44,255 nucleotides of DNA from Alphaproteobacteria bacterium (GTDB lineage Bacteria > Pseudomonadota > Alphaproteobacteria > Caedimonadales > UBA9215). The notes beneath the pieces are model-generated. The model was not told where the DNA came from. It did not search any database and saw only the letters and a program-made list of their open reading frames with translations. Numbering within the stretch: position 1 is the first letter of the stretch; every line of letters begins with the position of its first letter. Where the stretch lies: assembly GCA_009993885.1 (NCBI GenBank), contig JAACSN010000013.1, positions 1 to 44,255 of the forward strand. The letters run 5' to 3'. This document shows positions 24,027 through 33,680 of the stretch, in pieces. The position numbers were made by a program, and so were the translations under genes.

Positions 24027-24563
24027 TTAAGCAACTTTAATAGCTTGTTGACCGGGACGCCAGTTGCAAGGCATAAGACCGCCGTCTTGAAGACCTTTTA
24101 GAATACGGAGTGTTTCTTCCGGATTGCGGCCGACACTTAGGTCATTTACGCTCACGTGACGAATAACACCTTCAGGATCAACAATATAAGTAGCCCTTAA
24201 ACAAACACCTTCATCTCGGTGCAACACACCCAGCTCCCAAGAAAGCTCGCGCTTGATATCGGAGAGCATGGGGAAAGGAAGCGTGTTTAAACCGGGATGA
24301 TCCTTACGCCAAGCCAGATGGACGAATTCAGAGTCTGTACTCAAACCGTAAACAACGGCATTTGCCGCTTCAAATTCGGATGTCAAGTCTCCAAACGCTT
24401 CGATTTCTGTCGGGCAAATAAAAGTGAAGTCCTTCGGCCAAAAGAAATAAACTTTCCACTTTCCCTCATCGGTCTCATTTGTGAAAGGCTTAAAACCCGA
24501 CATCTCGTTAGAGGTCACGCCTGTTAAATTATAAGAGGGAAATTTATCACCAATTGTAAGCAT
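24027..24563 (-). CDS. ahpC: AhpC-type two-cysteine peroxiredoxin
   Basis: A 178-residue thiol peroxidase that reduces hydrogen peroxide, organic peroxides and possibly peroxynitrite. The peroxidatic Cys50 is in DFTFICPTE, and the C-terminal resolving Cys166 is in LMPCNWRPGQ, like the CNW motif of the AhpC group that uses AhpD or thioredoxin-like reductants. A third cysteine (Cys121, GVCLRATYIVD) lies at an unusual position. The ribosome binding site (AGGAG) is strong. It is downstream of hemA on the same strand, 118 bases away, and has its own terminator. No ahpD or ahpF gene is adjacent, so its reductant is unknown. Confidence 0.93.
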   Translation of the reverse strand: MLTIGDKFPSYNLTGVTSNEMSGFKPFTNETDEGKWKVYFFWPKDFTFICPTEIEAFGDLTSEFEAANAVVYGLSTDSEFVHLAWRKDHPGLNTLPFPMLSDIKRELSWELGVLHRDEGVCLRATYIVDPEGVIRHVSVNDLSVGRNPEETLRILKGLQDGGLMPCNWRPGQQAIKVA

Positions 24564-24681
24564 ATTACTGTCTCCTGAGTCTCGTTAGTTAATGTCCCCT
24601 AGGACAAGCCCTCATCAAGAGGACTCTTTAAAGTAAAACCAAGATATCAGAAATTATCGCTTTTACCTAGAAAATTAACCT

Positions 24682-25920
24682 TTAGGCTGCTTCGGTGCCC
24701 TCAAAGGAACCGTTAACGAAACTCAATCCTAAACGTTCCCAAATTTCCACCAGTGCCGTAACCAACTGCTCTGCCATCTCTTCCGTATGGATAGCTGACG
24801 GGGTAAGGCGCAGGCGTTCTGTTCCGATGGGAACCGTCGGATAATTAATGGGTTGTACATAAATTTGATAATCGTGAAGCAAGGCATCGGTGACTTGTTT
24901 GCATGTTTCGGCATTACCGATAATAACGGGCACAATATGACTTTCGCTCTTAAGGTAAGGGATGCCGACCGCGAGAAACTTTTCTTTCAAAATTCGTGCA
25001 TTATTTTGATGGCTAAGGCGTTCTTGATCCGAAGTCTTTAAATGCCGAATGCTTGCGATACAACCTGCCGCAACGGAAGGCGTAATAGACGTTGTAAAAA
25101 TAAAACCGGAGGCAAAACTACGTACAAAATCAACGAGTTCTTTAGACCCTGTAATATACCCCCCGATTAAGCCGAAAGCTTTACCGAGAGTCCCTTGAAT
25201 AATATCCACTTCGTCCTCAAGACCCCGAGCTTGGGCAATACCGCCGCCCTTTTGACCATACATTCCCACACCGTGAACTTCATCGATATAGGTGAGAGCG
25301 CCAAACTCTTTAGCCGCCTCACAAATTTCTTTAACAGGCGCAATGTCTCCGTCCATAGAATAAACAGATTCAAAGACAATAAGTTTGGCACAAGAAGGAT
25401 CGTCTTGCGCTAATAAACGACGTAAATCCTCAACATCATTATGTTTAAAAATACGCTTTTGTGCCTTGCTATGTCGTATGCCTTGAATCATTGAGGCATG
25501 GTTTTCGGAATCCGAGTAAATAATACAATTAGGGAGCAAACTCCCAAGGGTAGAAAGCGTTGCCTCATTAGCAACATAACCTGACGTAAAGACAAGACCG
25601 GCTTCTTTATTGTGAAGATCTGCCAGTTCTTTTTCAAGCTCTACATGATAGCGGGTAGTTCCTGATATATTACGCGTTCCTCCGGCGCCGGCACCGCACT
25701 GAGCAATGGTTTTTGTTGTAGCTGCGACGACCTTAGGGTGTTGTCCCATACCGAGATAGTCATTACCGCACCAAATAATAATTTCTTTCTTGCCGTCCGG
25801 CGTGTGAAGGTCGGCCTTTGGGAAATCCCCTGCTCGACGTTCTATATTTGCAAAATGACGGTAACGCCCCTCGCTCTTGAGTGTGTCGAGGTTTTTCTTA
25901 AAAAAGGCGGTGTAATCCAT
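24682..25920 (-). CDS. hemA: 5-aminolevulinate synthase (ALAS)
   Basis: The PLP enzyme that condenses glycine and succinyl-CoA to 5-aminolevulinate, the first step of heme synthesis by the Shemin route of alphaproteobacteria. The 412-residue protein has the family motifs WCGNDYLGM, GAGAGGTRNISGT, SENHASMIQGIRHS, IDEVHGVGMYG and the PLP lysine in QGTLGKAFG (Lys247). I take the ATG at 25920; a TTG directly before it is in frame but would only add one residue. It uses succinyl-CoA from the TCA cycle, fitting the sdh operon in this window. It is divergent from xseA. Confidence 0.96.
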   Translation of the reverse strand: MDYTAFFKKNLDTLKSEGRYRHFANIERRAGDFPKADLHTPDGKKEIIIWCGNDYLGMGQHPKVVAATTKTIAQCGAGAGGTRNISGTTRYHVELEKELADLHNKEAGLVFTSGYVANEATLSTLGSLLPNCIIYSDSENHASMIQGIRHSKAQKRIFKHNDVEDLRRLLAQDDPSCAKLIVFESVYSMDGDIAPVKEICEAAKEFGALTYIDEVHGVGMYGQKGGGIAQARGLEDEVDIIQGTLGKAFGLIGGYITGSKELVDFVRSFASGFIFTTSITPSVAAGCIASIRHLKTSDQERLSHQNNARILKEKFLAVGIPYLKSESHIVPVIIGNAETCKQVTDALLHDYQIYVQPINYPTVPIGTERLRLTPSAIHTEEMAEQLVTALVEIWERLGLSFVNGSFEGTEAA

Positions 25921-26008
25921 CAATGATCTGCTTTCAAATTCTCTATAGAGAGGTTAGTATATCCATAAATTTATTTCGAAATCCTTAAGATGCAGGACTA
26001 CAGCTAGA

Positions 26009-27379
26009 ATGTACACTAATTCCTCCACAAACGGCAATAGTCTCAATAAGGTTTATAGCGTTACTGAAATCTCCAACCTATTAAAGGGAGTTGTGGAAGA
26101 TCACTTTACAGGCATCCGAGTACGTGGCGAGCTCTCATCTGTTAAACGTCACTCTTCGGGCCATCTCTATTTTTCCCTCAAGGATGAAAAAGCTGTTTTA
26201 GACGGTATTTGTTGGAAAGGTGTAGCGACAAAACTTGCCACACAACCCCAAGACGGCCTTGAAGTTATTTGCATAGGACGCTTAACGACTTTTCCGGGGC
26301 GCTCTAAATATCAGATGGTCGTTGAAACTATGGAAGTCGCCGGAGAAGGCGCTCTCCTTAAACTCCTTGAAGATTTAAAAAAGAAACTGGCAGCCGAAGG
26401 GCTTTTCTCTCAAGCTACCAAAAAAGCCATTCCTTTTTTGCCGAAAAAAATAGGCATTATTACCTCCCCGACAGGTGCTGTTATCCAAGATATTTTACAT
26501 CGTCTGCAAGATCGCTTTCCGACTCCTGTTCTTTTATGGCCCGTGGCTGTTCAAGGACAGGATGCAGCACCCAAAATAGCTGCCGCCATTGAGGGATTTA
26601 ACAGTCTCCCGACGGAACAACGCCCCGATGTTCTCATCGTAGCCCGAGGGGGCGGAAGCCTGGAGGATCTCTGGTGTTTTAATGAAGAATGTGTTGTGAG
26701 GGCTGCCGCCAATAGTAGAATTCCTCTCATTTCTGCCGTAGGTCATGAGACCGATACGACCCTCATAGATTACGCTTCCGACCATCGGGCGCCGACACCG
26801 ACAGCAGCGGCAGAGCGTGCCGTTCCCGTACGCCTCGAGTTAAGGACAAGGCTCACAGAACAAGCCAGAAGCCTCAACCAATCCATGCGTCGTTTATTTG
26901 AAGAAACAACCCAACGCCTCGACGATCGCTCCGAAAGGCTTCTTCGCTCTACGACCTTATATTTACGAGAGCGCACACAATGCTTGGAGGCCTTAAAAAT
27001 CCGTTCTCCCCTTGATCTTGTTTTAAGGCAAAACGACCTTATCGCAGCCCTTTATCAACGTCTTGTGCAGGCCGTTCGAAACACTTTATTAATGCAGGAG
27101 AACCACCTAAAAAGCCAAAGCCAACTCCTGAAAAGCTATTCCTATACCGGCACATTAGAACGAGGATTTTCGCTTATTAAAACGACCTCCGGAGATTTGG
27201 TGAGAAGGGCTAAAAGCCTTCTCATGGATGATATCTTTCAAGTCCATTTTATAGACGGAAAGATTGATGCAAAGGTCATAGAGCCTTCACTTTCCCCAAA
27301 AAAAACAAAGAAACGCCCCCCTTCAAAAACAACGCCCCCCTCTCTTTCCGATGCGCCGCAGCCTTCCTTTTTTGATTGA
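26009..27379 (+). CDS. xseA: Exodeoxyribonuclease VII large subunit
   Basis: A 456-residue catalytic subunit of the single-strand DNA exonuclease used in mismatch and damage repair. The N-terminal OB fold is at about residues 17-110 ([36 protein letters not shown]). The nuclease core has [33 protein letters not shown] and [29 protein letters not shown], which carry the catalytic residues. A coiled-coil region follows, ending with [14 protein letters not shown]. The small subunit xseB is not adjacent. A Lys/Pro-rich tail ([15 protein letters not shown]) extends the C-terminus. Confidence 0.95.
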   Translation: MYTNSSTNGNSLNKVYSVTEISNLLKGVVEDHFTGIRVRGELSSVKRHSSGHLYFSLKDEKAVLDGICWKGVATKLATQPQDGLEVICIGRLTTFPGRSKYQMVVETMEVAGEGALLKLLEDLKKKLAAEGLFSQATKKAIPFLPKKIGIITSPTGAVIQDILHRLQDRFPTPVLLWPVAVQGQDAAPKIAAAIEGFNSLPTEQRPDVLIVARGGGSLEDLWCFNEECVVRAAANSRIPLISAVGHETDTTLIDYASDHRAPTPTAAAERAVPVRLELRTRLTEQARSLNQSMRRLFEETTQRLDDRSERLLRSTTLYLRERTQCLEALKIRSPLDLVLRQNDLIAALYQRLVQAVRNTLLMQENHLKSQSQLLKSYSYTGTLERGFSLIKTTSGDLVRRAKSLLMDDIFQVHFIDGKIDAKVIEPSLSPKKTKKRPPSKTTPPSLSDAPQPSFFD

Positions 27380-27414
27380 CGCAGACAGTTCTATAAAAAG
27401 CTTATATATCGCCG

Positions 27415-27445
27415 GTCACTATATATGATATACATAGAATGTGAC
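27415..27445 (+). promoter_or_regulatory. Imperfect palindrome over a TATA-rich promoter-like region
   Basis: GTCAC (27415-27419) and GTGAC (27441-27445) bracket a TATATATGATATACATAG core with its own partial symmetry (CTAT/ATAG). It lies just before the small secreted gene and could be an operator over its promoter. No regulator is suggested. Confidence 0.3.
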
Positions 27446-27471
27446 GCTTTAGTAAAATGAGGACTTATAAA

Positions 27472-27765
27472 ATGAATTTTAAATCTCTTTATTCTCTATC
27501 TCTTTTTTTAAACGTAACTTATGCCACGGCATGCGATACATGGCAATTTCCTTTTGAAGAAGATGCGGATACCCCGAACATAAGAAGCAACAGCACCGAC
27601 AGAAGCAACAGCACCGACAATCTTGAGAATGATAAAATCCTCCAAGGTAAAGAGAGGACGATCCCCCCTCGGACAGCGACTCCCCCTGAAAAAGGAAAGT
27701 TCTCTTCAACGCCTCCTATCAATATTACTTATCCGGAAGACTACCAAGGGCGAGACTGGTTTTAA
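27472..27765 (+). CDS. Small secreted protein with Ser/Thr/Pro-rich tail
   Basis: A 97-residue protein. I chose the ATG at 27472 because GAGGA lies about eight bases upstream; the earlier ATG at 27457 overlaps that site. The N-terminus MNFKSLYSLSLFLNVTYATA reads as a signal peptide cleaved before CDTW. The mature part is hydrophilic and disordered-looking, with a perfect tandem duplication RSNSTD-RSNSTD, a Pro/Thr-rich segment, and the C-terminus PEDYQGRDWF. I do not recognise the family. Its size, secretion signal and repeat fit a cell-surface or host-directed peptide, but this is speculation. Confidence 0.6.
   Translation: MNFKSLYSLSLFLNVTYATACDTWQFPFEEDADTPNIRSNSTDRSNSTDNLENDKILQGKERTIPPRTATPPEKGKFSSTPPINITYPEDYQGRDWF
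27583..27618 (+). repeat. Perfect 18-bp tandem duplication inside the small secreted gene
   Basis: AGAAGCAACAGCACCGAC occurs twice in direct succession (27583-27600 and 27601-27618), in frame, encoding RSNSTD twice. Perfect identity at the nucleotide level suggests recent slippage. Confidence 0.9.
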
Positions 27766-28083
27766 AGGCATCCCAAGAGTCATAGCGCAGGATTGTTTAT
27801 TTCCTTGAAAAAGTAGCTTAGACATGCTACTTTTGGATAAAGGTGATAATTAATCATCCGGGCCAGTTGAGAAAAACACACTATCGAGGTTACAAGTCGT
27901 CTGTGTTTTAAATAACTTCAGCGTCAGCTGGTGTTTATTGTGTCCTACCGAATACAGGAATAAGTAGGACACAAAAAAAATTCTTTAAAATCTTTTCACG
28001 TATTGCCGTTCCAAAAAGTTCAAGAATATCACTTTCTCTTAATAAGACGATCTGTCTCGGGTTACTTTGTTAGCCGACGGCAA
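27766..28083. other. Gene-free gap (318 bp) with two hairpins
   Basis: AAAAGTAGC (27809-27817) pairs with GCTACTTTT (27826-27834) and is a plausible weak terminator for the small secreted gene. Further on, TTGTGTCCTAC (27938-27948) pairs with GTAGGACACAA (27964-27974), an 11-bp perfect inverted repeat with a 15-base loop followed by a run of A. The second could be a remnant of a mobile element end; it does not match the IS1 ends at 34273 or 35057. Confidence 0.6.
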
Positions 28084-29019
28084 TTAACCGGAAGAAACTT
28101 GTTTCTTAAAAATCTTGACAAATCGCACCGAACTTGCAAGGATAATGAAAGCCCCCCCGATCAAGTGATCCGTTTGGATATGAGCTCCCAAAACAAAGAA
28201 ATCAATAGCAAGAACAACCAACGGAATAAGAAATAATAAATGAGATAAAGACGCGCTTTTCGAAAGTTGTACGGCTTTCATCCAAAAAATACTTGAAAAA
28301 ATATTCGAAAGAACAAAAGCACCGACTCCGTATCCGAACGATGGGGCAGAAAAAACAATTTCTTCCCTTGGCACGGAACCCCAAACCAACGGCGCTTGAA
28401 TCAAAGCCCCGAGCCCTGAAAGCCACACAACGGTTGAAAAAGTCCCTTTCATTTTAAATTTTTTCAAAAGGAGCATGCCGAAAGCCGATGCTACGGCTCC
28501 CCCTAAAACAAAAACCAAGCCAAGGGAAATGTTCTTTAAAAGAGAGGCTCCCCCAAAAAAGATATATAATCCGAAAAAAGCAATAGGCAAGCTGATCAAA
28601 AGGGACGTCGGCATTTTTTCTTTCAAAAAAAGAACGGAGAAAAGAATAAGAAACAAGCTATTGGTTTGCTGTAGGAAAGCTGCCGTAGAGGCATTAACGC
28701 CCTGCCCCATGGCAAGAGCCATAAAATTAAAGCTCCCCAGATTCCAAATGACGGTTACCCCAATAAGCACAACGAGAGACTGTTTCGGGCGAAAAAAAAG
28801 CATCAGAGGAAGTGCAACGGCAAGACGAAACAAGGTAAAAACAAGGGGGTGTGAATACTCAACGCCTTTTTTCACAAAAATAAAGGTCAGCCCCCATAAA
28901 ATAACGGCCAGTATACCGTAAAAAAGACCTTTCTTTTCCTCATCAACGGGTGTCTGAAAAAGAGGCGAGATACGTTCTAAAATTGATTTCACCCCTAAAC
29001 TATTCCCTTGTTTAATCAT
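28084..29019 (-). CDS. EamA/DMT-family permease
   Basis: A membrane protein of the drug/metabolite transporter superfamily with about ten helices in two repeated EamA units, for example GILAVILWGLTFIFVKKGV and later GYGVGAFVLSNIFSSIFWMKAV. The frame is open up to 29169 but would then leave no room for the sdh promoter, so I take the ATG at 29019, giving 311 residues, normal for the family. ATGs at 29076 and 29169 remain possible. The substrate is unknown; members move amino acids, nucleotide sugars or S-adenosylmethionine (the last is known in Rickettsia). It is divergent from sdhC. Confidence 0.85.
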   Translation of the reverse strand: MIKQGNSLGVKSILERISPLFQTPVDEEKKGLFYGILAVILWGLTFIFVKKGVEYSHPLVFTLFRLAVALPLMLFFRPKQSLVVLIGVTVIWNLGSFNFMALAMGQGVNASTAAFLQQTNSLFLILFSVLFLKEKMPTSLLISLPIAFFGLYIFFGGASLLKNISLGLVFVLGGAVASAFGMLLLKKFKMKGTFSTVVWLSGLGALIQAPLVWGSVPREEIVFSAPSFGYGVGAFVLSNIFSSIFWMKAVQLSKSASLSHLLFLIPLVVLAIDFFVLGAHIQTDHLIGGAFIILASSVRFVKIFKKQVSSG

Positions 29020-29170
29020 TAACTTATCAGGTTTCCCTGTCCCTGTGAAAAAGAATTTTCCTTTTTTTTCTAGCATAGATTTTTGATTAATCGATGCCTT
29101 GCCTTGATTTTTATATAGAATTCGTATTAAATACCGGTATATAAAAATTAAAATAATTGAAGTTCTCAAT

Positions 29171-29557
29171 ATGAATTCAACGCAGCGCCCTTTATCCCCC
29201 CACCTACAAGTTTATAAACCCCAACTTACATCGGTTCTTTCTATTTTTCATCGAGCGGCAGGTGTTTACTTGGCGCTTGGCATTATTGCGTTGGCTCTTT
29301 GGATCATTTCCCTCGCTTCACCGGAACCTTGTTTTGGCCTTATGACGGCATTCTACGCCTCACCCTTCGGGCAACTTTTATTTGCATCATGGATTCTTGC
29401 TTTCTTTTATCATTTCGCTAACGGCATCCGCCATCTTGTTTGGGATGCAGGGTACGGCTACGGCCTTGGCGCTGTTTATCGAGGCGGTTGGGCCGTCCTT
29501 ATTTTTACAGTTCTCGCCGCCGGTTTTGTCCTCTGCACTCTTTTTAAAGGAATCTAA
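29171..29557 (+). CDS. sdhC: Succinate dehydrogenase cytochrome b556 subunit
   Basis: A 128-residue membrane anchor of complex II. The N-terminal RPLSPHLQVYKPQLTSVLSIFHRAAG is the family signature, with Ser and Arg of the ubiquinone site. Three membrane helices follow. FYHFANGIRHLVWDAG carries the heme b histidine ligand. It opens the sdhCDAB operon. No clear ribosome binding site precedes the ATG. The four sdh genes are tightly packed, and sdhA starts directly after the sdhD stop. Confidence 0.95.
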   Translation: MNSTQRPLSPHLQVYKPQLTSVLSIFHRAAGVYLALGIIALALWIISLASPEPCFGLMTAFYASPFGQLLFASWILAFFYHFANGIRHLVWDAGYGYGLGAVYRGGWAVLIFTVLAAGFVLCTLFKGI

Positions 29558-29558
29558 A

Positions 29559-29972
29559 ATGACCCGCCAAAAGCAACAATCCCCGTTGGGAAAAGCCCGC
29601 GGACTCGGCTCTGCCAAATCAGGCTCTCATCATTGGACCCTACAACGCATGACATCCGTTGCGCTTGTTCCTTTAACTCTCTGGTTTTTTTACAACCTTA
29701 TTACCAATGATTTCTCAAATTACCAAGCTGTCGTAACTTGGCTGCAAACGCCTTACTCCTTTGTCTTTATGGGACTGACCCTCTTTGTTGCGCTCTACCA
29801 CGGAGCCCTCGGACTACAAGTTGTCCTTGAAGATTACGTCCATAATGCAGCGGTAAAATTCTTAGGGCTTCTTAGTATTAAGATTGTCTTTACCGGCCTT
29901 GCCCTTGGGGCTTTTTATGCTTTAATTCATATTCAATCCCTTTCTTTTTCGCCTACGGAGTTCGTTCATTAA
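29559..29972 (+). CDS. sdhD: Succinate dehydrogenase hydrophobic membrane anchor subunit
   Basis: A 137-residue second anchor of complex II. I take the ATG at 29559, one base after the sdhC stop and preceded by AAAGGAAT; the longer frame from 29382 is inside sdhC. The signature KARGLGSAKSGSHHWTLQRMTSVALVPL is typical of alphaproteobacterial SdhD. Three membrane helices are visible, and ALYHGALGLQVVLEDYVH contains the heme-ligand histidine and the quinone-site Asp/Tyr region. It is contiguous with sdhA. Confidence 0.94.
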   Translation: MTRQKQQSPLGKARGLGSAKSGSHHWTLQRMTSVALVPLTLWFFYNLITNDFSNYQAVVTWLQTPYSFVFMGLTLFVALYHGALGLQVVLEDYVHNAAVKFLGLLSIKIVFTGLALGAFYALIHIQSLSFSPTEFVH

Positions 29973-31775
29973 ATGTCCAAAGTTTCTGAAAATTACAAAA
30001 TTATCGATCACCAATATGATATTGTTATTGTTGGTGCAGGGGGTGCCGGATTAAGAGCTGCCCTTGGCATGAGCGCTGCCGGTTTATCAACGGCCTGCAT
30101 TTCAAAGGTTTTCCCAACACGAAGCCATACCGTTGCAGCCCAAGGCGGTATTAGTGCGGCTCTCGGCAATATGGGAGACGGGGATCACTGGAAACATCAC
30201 GTGTATGATACGGTCAAAGGCTCCGACTGGTTAGGAGATCAAGATGCTATCGAATACATGTGCCGAAATGCTATCCCGGCCGTCATTGAGTTGGAACACA
30301 TGGGCGTGCCTTTCTCGCGAACCGACGAAGGCACAATCTATCAACGTTTATTTGGGGGCCATACCATTGATAAAGGAAAATCAATGGCTAACCGTGCTTG
30401 TGCTGCAGCGGATCGTACGGGTCACGCTATTCTGCACACCCTTTACCAACAATGCTTAAAGCATAAAACAAAATTCTTTATCGAATACTTTGCCCTCGAC
30501 CTCATCATGGATGATGACGGGTCTTGCCGAGGGGTCACGGCACTGTGCCTTGAAGACGGTACCGTTCACCGTTTTTCTGCCAAAACCGTCGTTCTTGCAA
30601 CGGGCGGATACGGTCGTGCTTTTGCAACATGTACGGGCGCGCACACCTGTACGGGAGACGGCGGCGGCATGGTTCTTCGTGCCGGCTTACCTTTGCAAGA
30701 TATGGAATTTATTCAATTTCACCCGACAGGTATTCACGGTGCCGGCTGTTTAATTACAGAGGGTGTACGCGGTGAGGGAGGTTACCTTATCAACTCGGAA
30801 GGGGAACGTTTTATGGAACGCTATGCCCCCAATGCAAAAGATTTAGCCAGTCGAGATGTCGTTAGTCGTGCCATGACCGTCGAAATTAACGAAGGCCGAG
30901 GTGTTGGTCCGGACAAGGATCATGTGCATCTTGTCATCACCCATCTTGACCCCGATCTTATTGAGAAACGCCTTCCCGGCATTTCAGAATCTGCGCGCAT
31001 TTTTGCCGGTGTTGACGTTACGAAAGAACCCATTCCCGTTGCGCCGACAGTTCATTATAATATGGGCGGCATTCCGACAAACATCCACTGCGAAGCGCTC
31101 AACCCCACAAAAGAAAACCCTGATGCAACGGTCAAAGGTCTTATGGCAATCGGAGAAGCCGCTTGTGTTTCCGTACATGGCGCCAACCGTTTGGGCACGA
31201 ACTCGTTGCTGGATCTTGTCGTCTTTGGAAGAGCCGCCGCACTAAGAGCCGCCGAAACCGTAAAAAAGGACGAGCCCCATAAGCCTCTACCGGCGGATAG
31301 TGCTGAGTTTTCTCTCGAGCGTCTTGATCGTTTGCGTCACTCAACAGGCAAACTCTCTACGGCGGATATTCGAAAGGACATGCAAAAAACCATGCAAAGC
31401 TACTGCCCCGTCTTTCGAACTGACGACCGTCTGGCAACAGGCCTATCAGAAATTACACGAGCTGCCGCAACCTTAAAAGATATCGGTTTAACGGATCGCT
31501 CTATGATTTGGAACACAGATCTTGTTGAAGCTCTGGAACTTGAAAACCTTATGGGGCAAGCCATGGTAACCATGGGTTCGGCCCAAGCACGCAAAGAAAG
31601 TCGAGGTGCTCACTCGACAGGCGACCACCCTGAACGTGATGATGAGAATTGGCTCCGACATACTGTGGCGTACTGCTCCGACCTAAGAAATATAAAACTC
31701 AGTTACCGTCCCGTTCATATGAACACATTGACCGATGAAATCGAAACTGTGCCTTTGGCCAAGCGCGTCTATTAA
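29973..31775 (+). CDS. sdhA: Succinate dehydrogenase flavoprotein subunit
   Basis: The 600-residue catalytic subunit of complex II, which oxidises succinate to fumarate. The FAD-binding fold is [16 protein letters not shown], and the histidine that covalently binds FAD is His52 in [11 protein letters not shown]. Substrate-binding and catalytic stretches include [35 protein letters not shown] and [21 protein letters not shown]. The C-terminal [22 protein letters not shown] segment is intact. Length is normal. Confidence 0.97.
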   Translation: MSKVSENYKIIDHQYDIVIVGAGGAGLRAALGMSAAGLSTACISKVFPTRSHTVAAQGGISAALGNMGDGDHWKHHVYDTVKGSDWLGDQDAIEYMCRNAIPAVIELEHMGVPFSRTDEGTIYQRLFGGHTIDKGKSMANRACAAADRTGHAILHTLYQQCLKHKTKFFIEYFALDLIMDDDGSCRGVTALCLEDGTVHRFSAKTVVLATGGYGRAFATCTGAHTCTGDGGGMVLRAGLPLQDMEFIQFHPTGIHGAGCLITEGVRGEGGYLINSEGERFMERYAPNAKDLASRDVVSRAMTVEINEGRGVGPDKDHVHLVITHLDPDLIEKRLPGISESARIFAGVDVTKEPIPVAPTVHYNMGGIPTNIHCEALNPTKENPDATVKGLMAIGEAACVSVHGANRLGTNSLLDLVVFGRAAALRAAETVKKDEPHKPLPADSAEFSLERLDRLRHSTGKLSTADIRKDMQKTMQSYCPVFRTDDRLATGLSEITRAAATLKDIGLTDRSMIWNTDLVEALELENLMGQAMVTMGSAQARKESRGAHSTGDHPERDDENWLRHTVAYCSDLRNIKLSYRPVHMNTLTDEIETVPLAKRVY

Positions 31776-31786
31776 GAGGAAAGCTT

Positions 31787-32569
31787 ATGGTTGAATTCAC
31801 ATTGCCAAAAAACTCAAAGGTTGTTAAAGGAAAAACCCTTGCGGTTGAAAATCCTAAAAAGCCTCGTAAAGTCCAAATTTATCGCTATGACCCCGATCAA
31901 CCCGATCAAAATCCGCGCCTTGATACCTATATTATTGATGAAGAAACCTTTGGTACAATGGCTCTTGATATCCTTTTAAAGATTAAGGAAAAACTAGATC
32001 CTACCCTTACCTTTAGACGGTCTTGCCGCGAAGGCGTTTGCGGTTCTTGCTCCATGAATATCAACGGCACCAACACTCTGGCCTGCACCAAACATATAGC
32101 AGACCTAGAAGGAGATCTAAAATTTTATCCCCTCCCCCACATGCCTGTCATCAAGGATCTTGTCCCTGATTTATCCCATGCCTATGCCCAGTATGAGATG
32201 ATTGAACCGTGGATTCAAGCCGATAGCGCTATCGCTCCCGATAAAGAGCGTCTCCAAAGTCCTGAAGAACGAGAAAAAATGGACGGTCTGTGGGAATGTG
32301 TCTTGTGCTTTAGTTGTTCGACGGCCTGCCCCAGTTACTGGTGGAACAGCGATCGCTATCTGGGCCCCGCAACACTTCTGCAAGCTTATCGCTGGATTGC
32401 AGATTCCAGAGATGAAAACAAAGGAAAGCGACTGGATGATCTTGAGGATCCCTTCCGTTTATACAGATGTCACACCATCATGAACTGCACAAACACCTGC
32501 CCTAAAGGTCTTAATCCCGCCCAAGCCATCGGAGAGATAAAAAAAGAGATTGCCGTTAGGGCTCTTTAA
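31787..32569 (+). CDS. sdhB: Succinate dehydrogenase iron-sulfur subunit
   Basis: A 260-residue electron-transfer subunit of complex II. The [2Fe-2S] ligands are in [16 protein letters not shown] and the following Cys of TLACTKH. The [4Fe-4S] site is [17 protein letters not shown], and the [3Fe-4S] site is [19 protein letters not shown] ribosome binding site (GAGGAAAG) precedes the ATG. The operon ends here, as no further gene follows on this strand for over a kilobase. Confidence 0.97.
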   Translation: MVEFTLPKNSKVVKGKTLAVENPKKPRKVQIYRYDPDQPDQNPRLDTYIIDEETFGTMALDILLKIKEKLDPTLTFRRSCREGVCGSCSMNINGTNTLACTKHIADLEGDLKFYPLPHMPVIKDLVPDLSHAYAQYEMIEPWIQADSAIAPDKERLQSPEEREKMDGLWECVLCFSCSTACPSYWWNSDRYLGPATLLQAYRWIADSRDENKGKRLDDLEDPFRLYRCHTIMNCTNTCPKGLNPAQAIGEIKKEIAVRAL

Positions 32570-32583
32570 GGCTTATTCCGGCC

Positions 32584-32625
32584 ACACGGGGCTTGATGTA
32601 CGGGTAAGGCCTTTCCCGGTCGTGT
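32584..32625 (+). repeat. Nested inverted repeat after sdhB
   Basis: An 18-base palindrome (CGGGTAAGGCCTTTCCCG, 32601-32618) is bracketed by ACACG (32584-32588) and CGTGT (32621-32625). The structure would form a strong hairpin in the sdh transcript, 15 bases after the stop. It lacks a T-run, so it may act as an RNA-stabilising 3' end or a processing site. The rest of the 352-base gap to tRNA-Arg shows nothing. Confidence 0.55.
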
Positions 32626-32921
32626 TTGAAAAAAGAGCTTACTAACGAACCTTCCCCGTCGGTCGGCACAGCCCCAAATTTACTACCCAACCCTACCGAT
32701 CTGTTTATTTTGAGAGTTCTGCTTTAAACAACCCTATTCTATCTTTTTCTAACCGTTCTTATTCAAACATATGATTTTATTGAATCAATAAAAGAAATTG
32801 AAGGACGTGGGCAAGATTGAGAAAGAGAAATAGGAAAATGAAATTCTTTCGCGTGCGTCCGATAGACTTACAATATGCTTTCTGACGTTTTTTTGGAAAC
32901 TTATCAAATCGGTAGTAGTGG

Positions 32922-32998
32922 TGGTGCGCCCGAGAAGATTCGAACTCCTAACCTCCTGATCCGTAGTCAGGTGCTCTGTCCAGTTGAGCTACGGGCGC
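32922..32998 (-). tRNA. tRNA-Arg (anticodon ACG)
   Basis: A 77-nt tRNA with encoded CCA. The acceptor GCGCCCG pairs with CGGGCGC. The anticodon arm is CCTGA-CTACGGA-TCAGG (anticodon ACG, read as ICG after A34 deamination). The T-arm is present with GTTCGAATC. It borders the accessory island on its left. Confidence 0.96.
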
Positions 32999-33680
32999 AT
33001 AATAAACAGGCAATGAGTGCCTTCGGATATGTGTTTAATAGCGAGAATTAAAAGAAGAAGCAAGGAAAAAGTTAGAAATAAGCCTAAAAACTTTCGACAG
33101 CCCTAACAAAGGCAGATTTTTGATTCGATATTTCATCAAGCTCCGGCGCTTTGTCTAAAGCAGCTTTCTCGATGGATTTTATTTTAATAGCATTATGTTC
33201 TGCTTCTAATGAAGAAGAAGGGATATTTAATGATTATTTATAGGTTCACCGTTACGAGACTCGGAGGGTACACTTTTCCGTATTATTATGTTTTACCGGA
33301 TGGCTTTGTTGCATGGAGACGGAAATTCCGGTCAAGGATTGAGAGTCTGTTAGCACTTCCTTTTCCAAGCTTTTGTAAATTCACATGAGATCACGTAAGC
33401 CTCCCTTCAGTCATTCCGGCGTTCGTTCCAAGCTTCACGTTGGAAGTTGGTCAGATTATAACGAGATCCTTGGTTTTGTTAGCCTTGAAACGGGATATTA
33501 ATTATGTTCCTATCATAAAAGATATTAAAGAAGATGCAAAAAGGACAAATTAACGCACAGAACCAAAACCAATTAGCGTTCGAGAACTTCCTCGAGCTCA
33601 TGACTTAGTGCAAATAGAAAGTTGGCAAAATACGATCTTCTTAAAAATCAATAAACAAATGAGATAAAAACTGTAAACGT
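32999..33680. other. Gene-free stretch (682 bp) with a possible gene-end remnant
   Basis: No complete gene is evident. On the minus strand, 33233-33084 is an open stretch of 49 codons with a coherent composition, ending KSAFVRAVESF and a stop, but no start and a stop immediately upstream. It may be the C-terminal remnant of a lost gene. At 33302-33314 GGCTTTGTTGCAT resembles the start of some IS5-type inverted repeats, without a partner. The remainder contains nothing I can name. Confidence 0.4.

Noticed and set aside
27938..27974. 11-bp inverted repeat followed by A8 as a terminator for the DMT gene
   Set aside because: It lies 110 bases beyond the DMT stop, and on the minus strand the T-run comes before the stem, not after it.
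28084..29169. Longest frame for the DMT permease (361 residues)
   Set aside because: It would end one base before sdhC, leaving no room for divergent promoters, and the extra N-terminus does not resemble the family.
32922..32998. tRNA-Arg as a proven integration site
   Set aside because: No duplicate of the tRNA 3' end was found downstream and no integrase is present.
33302..33314. GGCTTTGTTGCAT, like the start of IS5-type inverted repeats
   Set aside because: No matching second end or transposase frame within reach, and 13 bases alone do not support an element.
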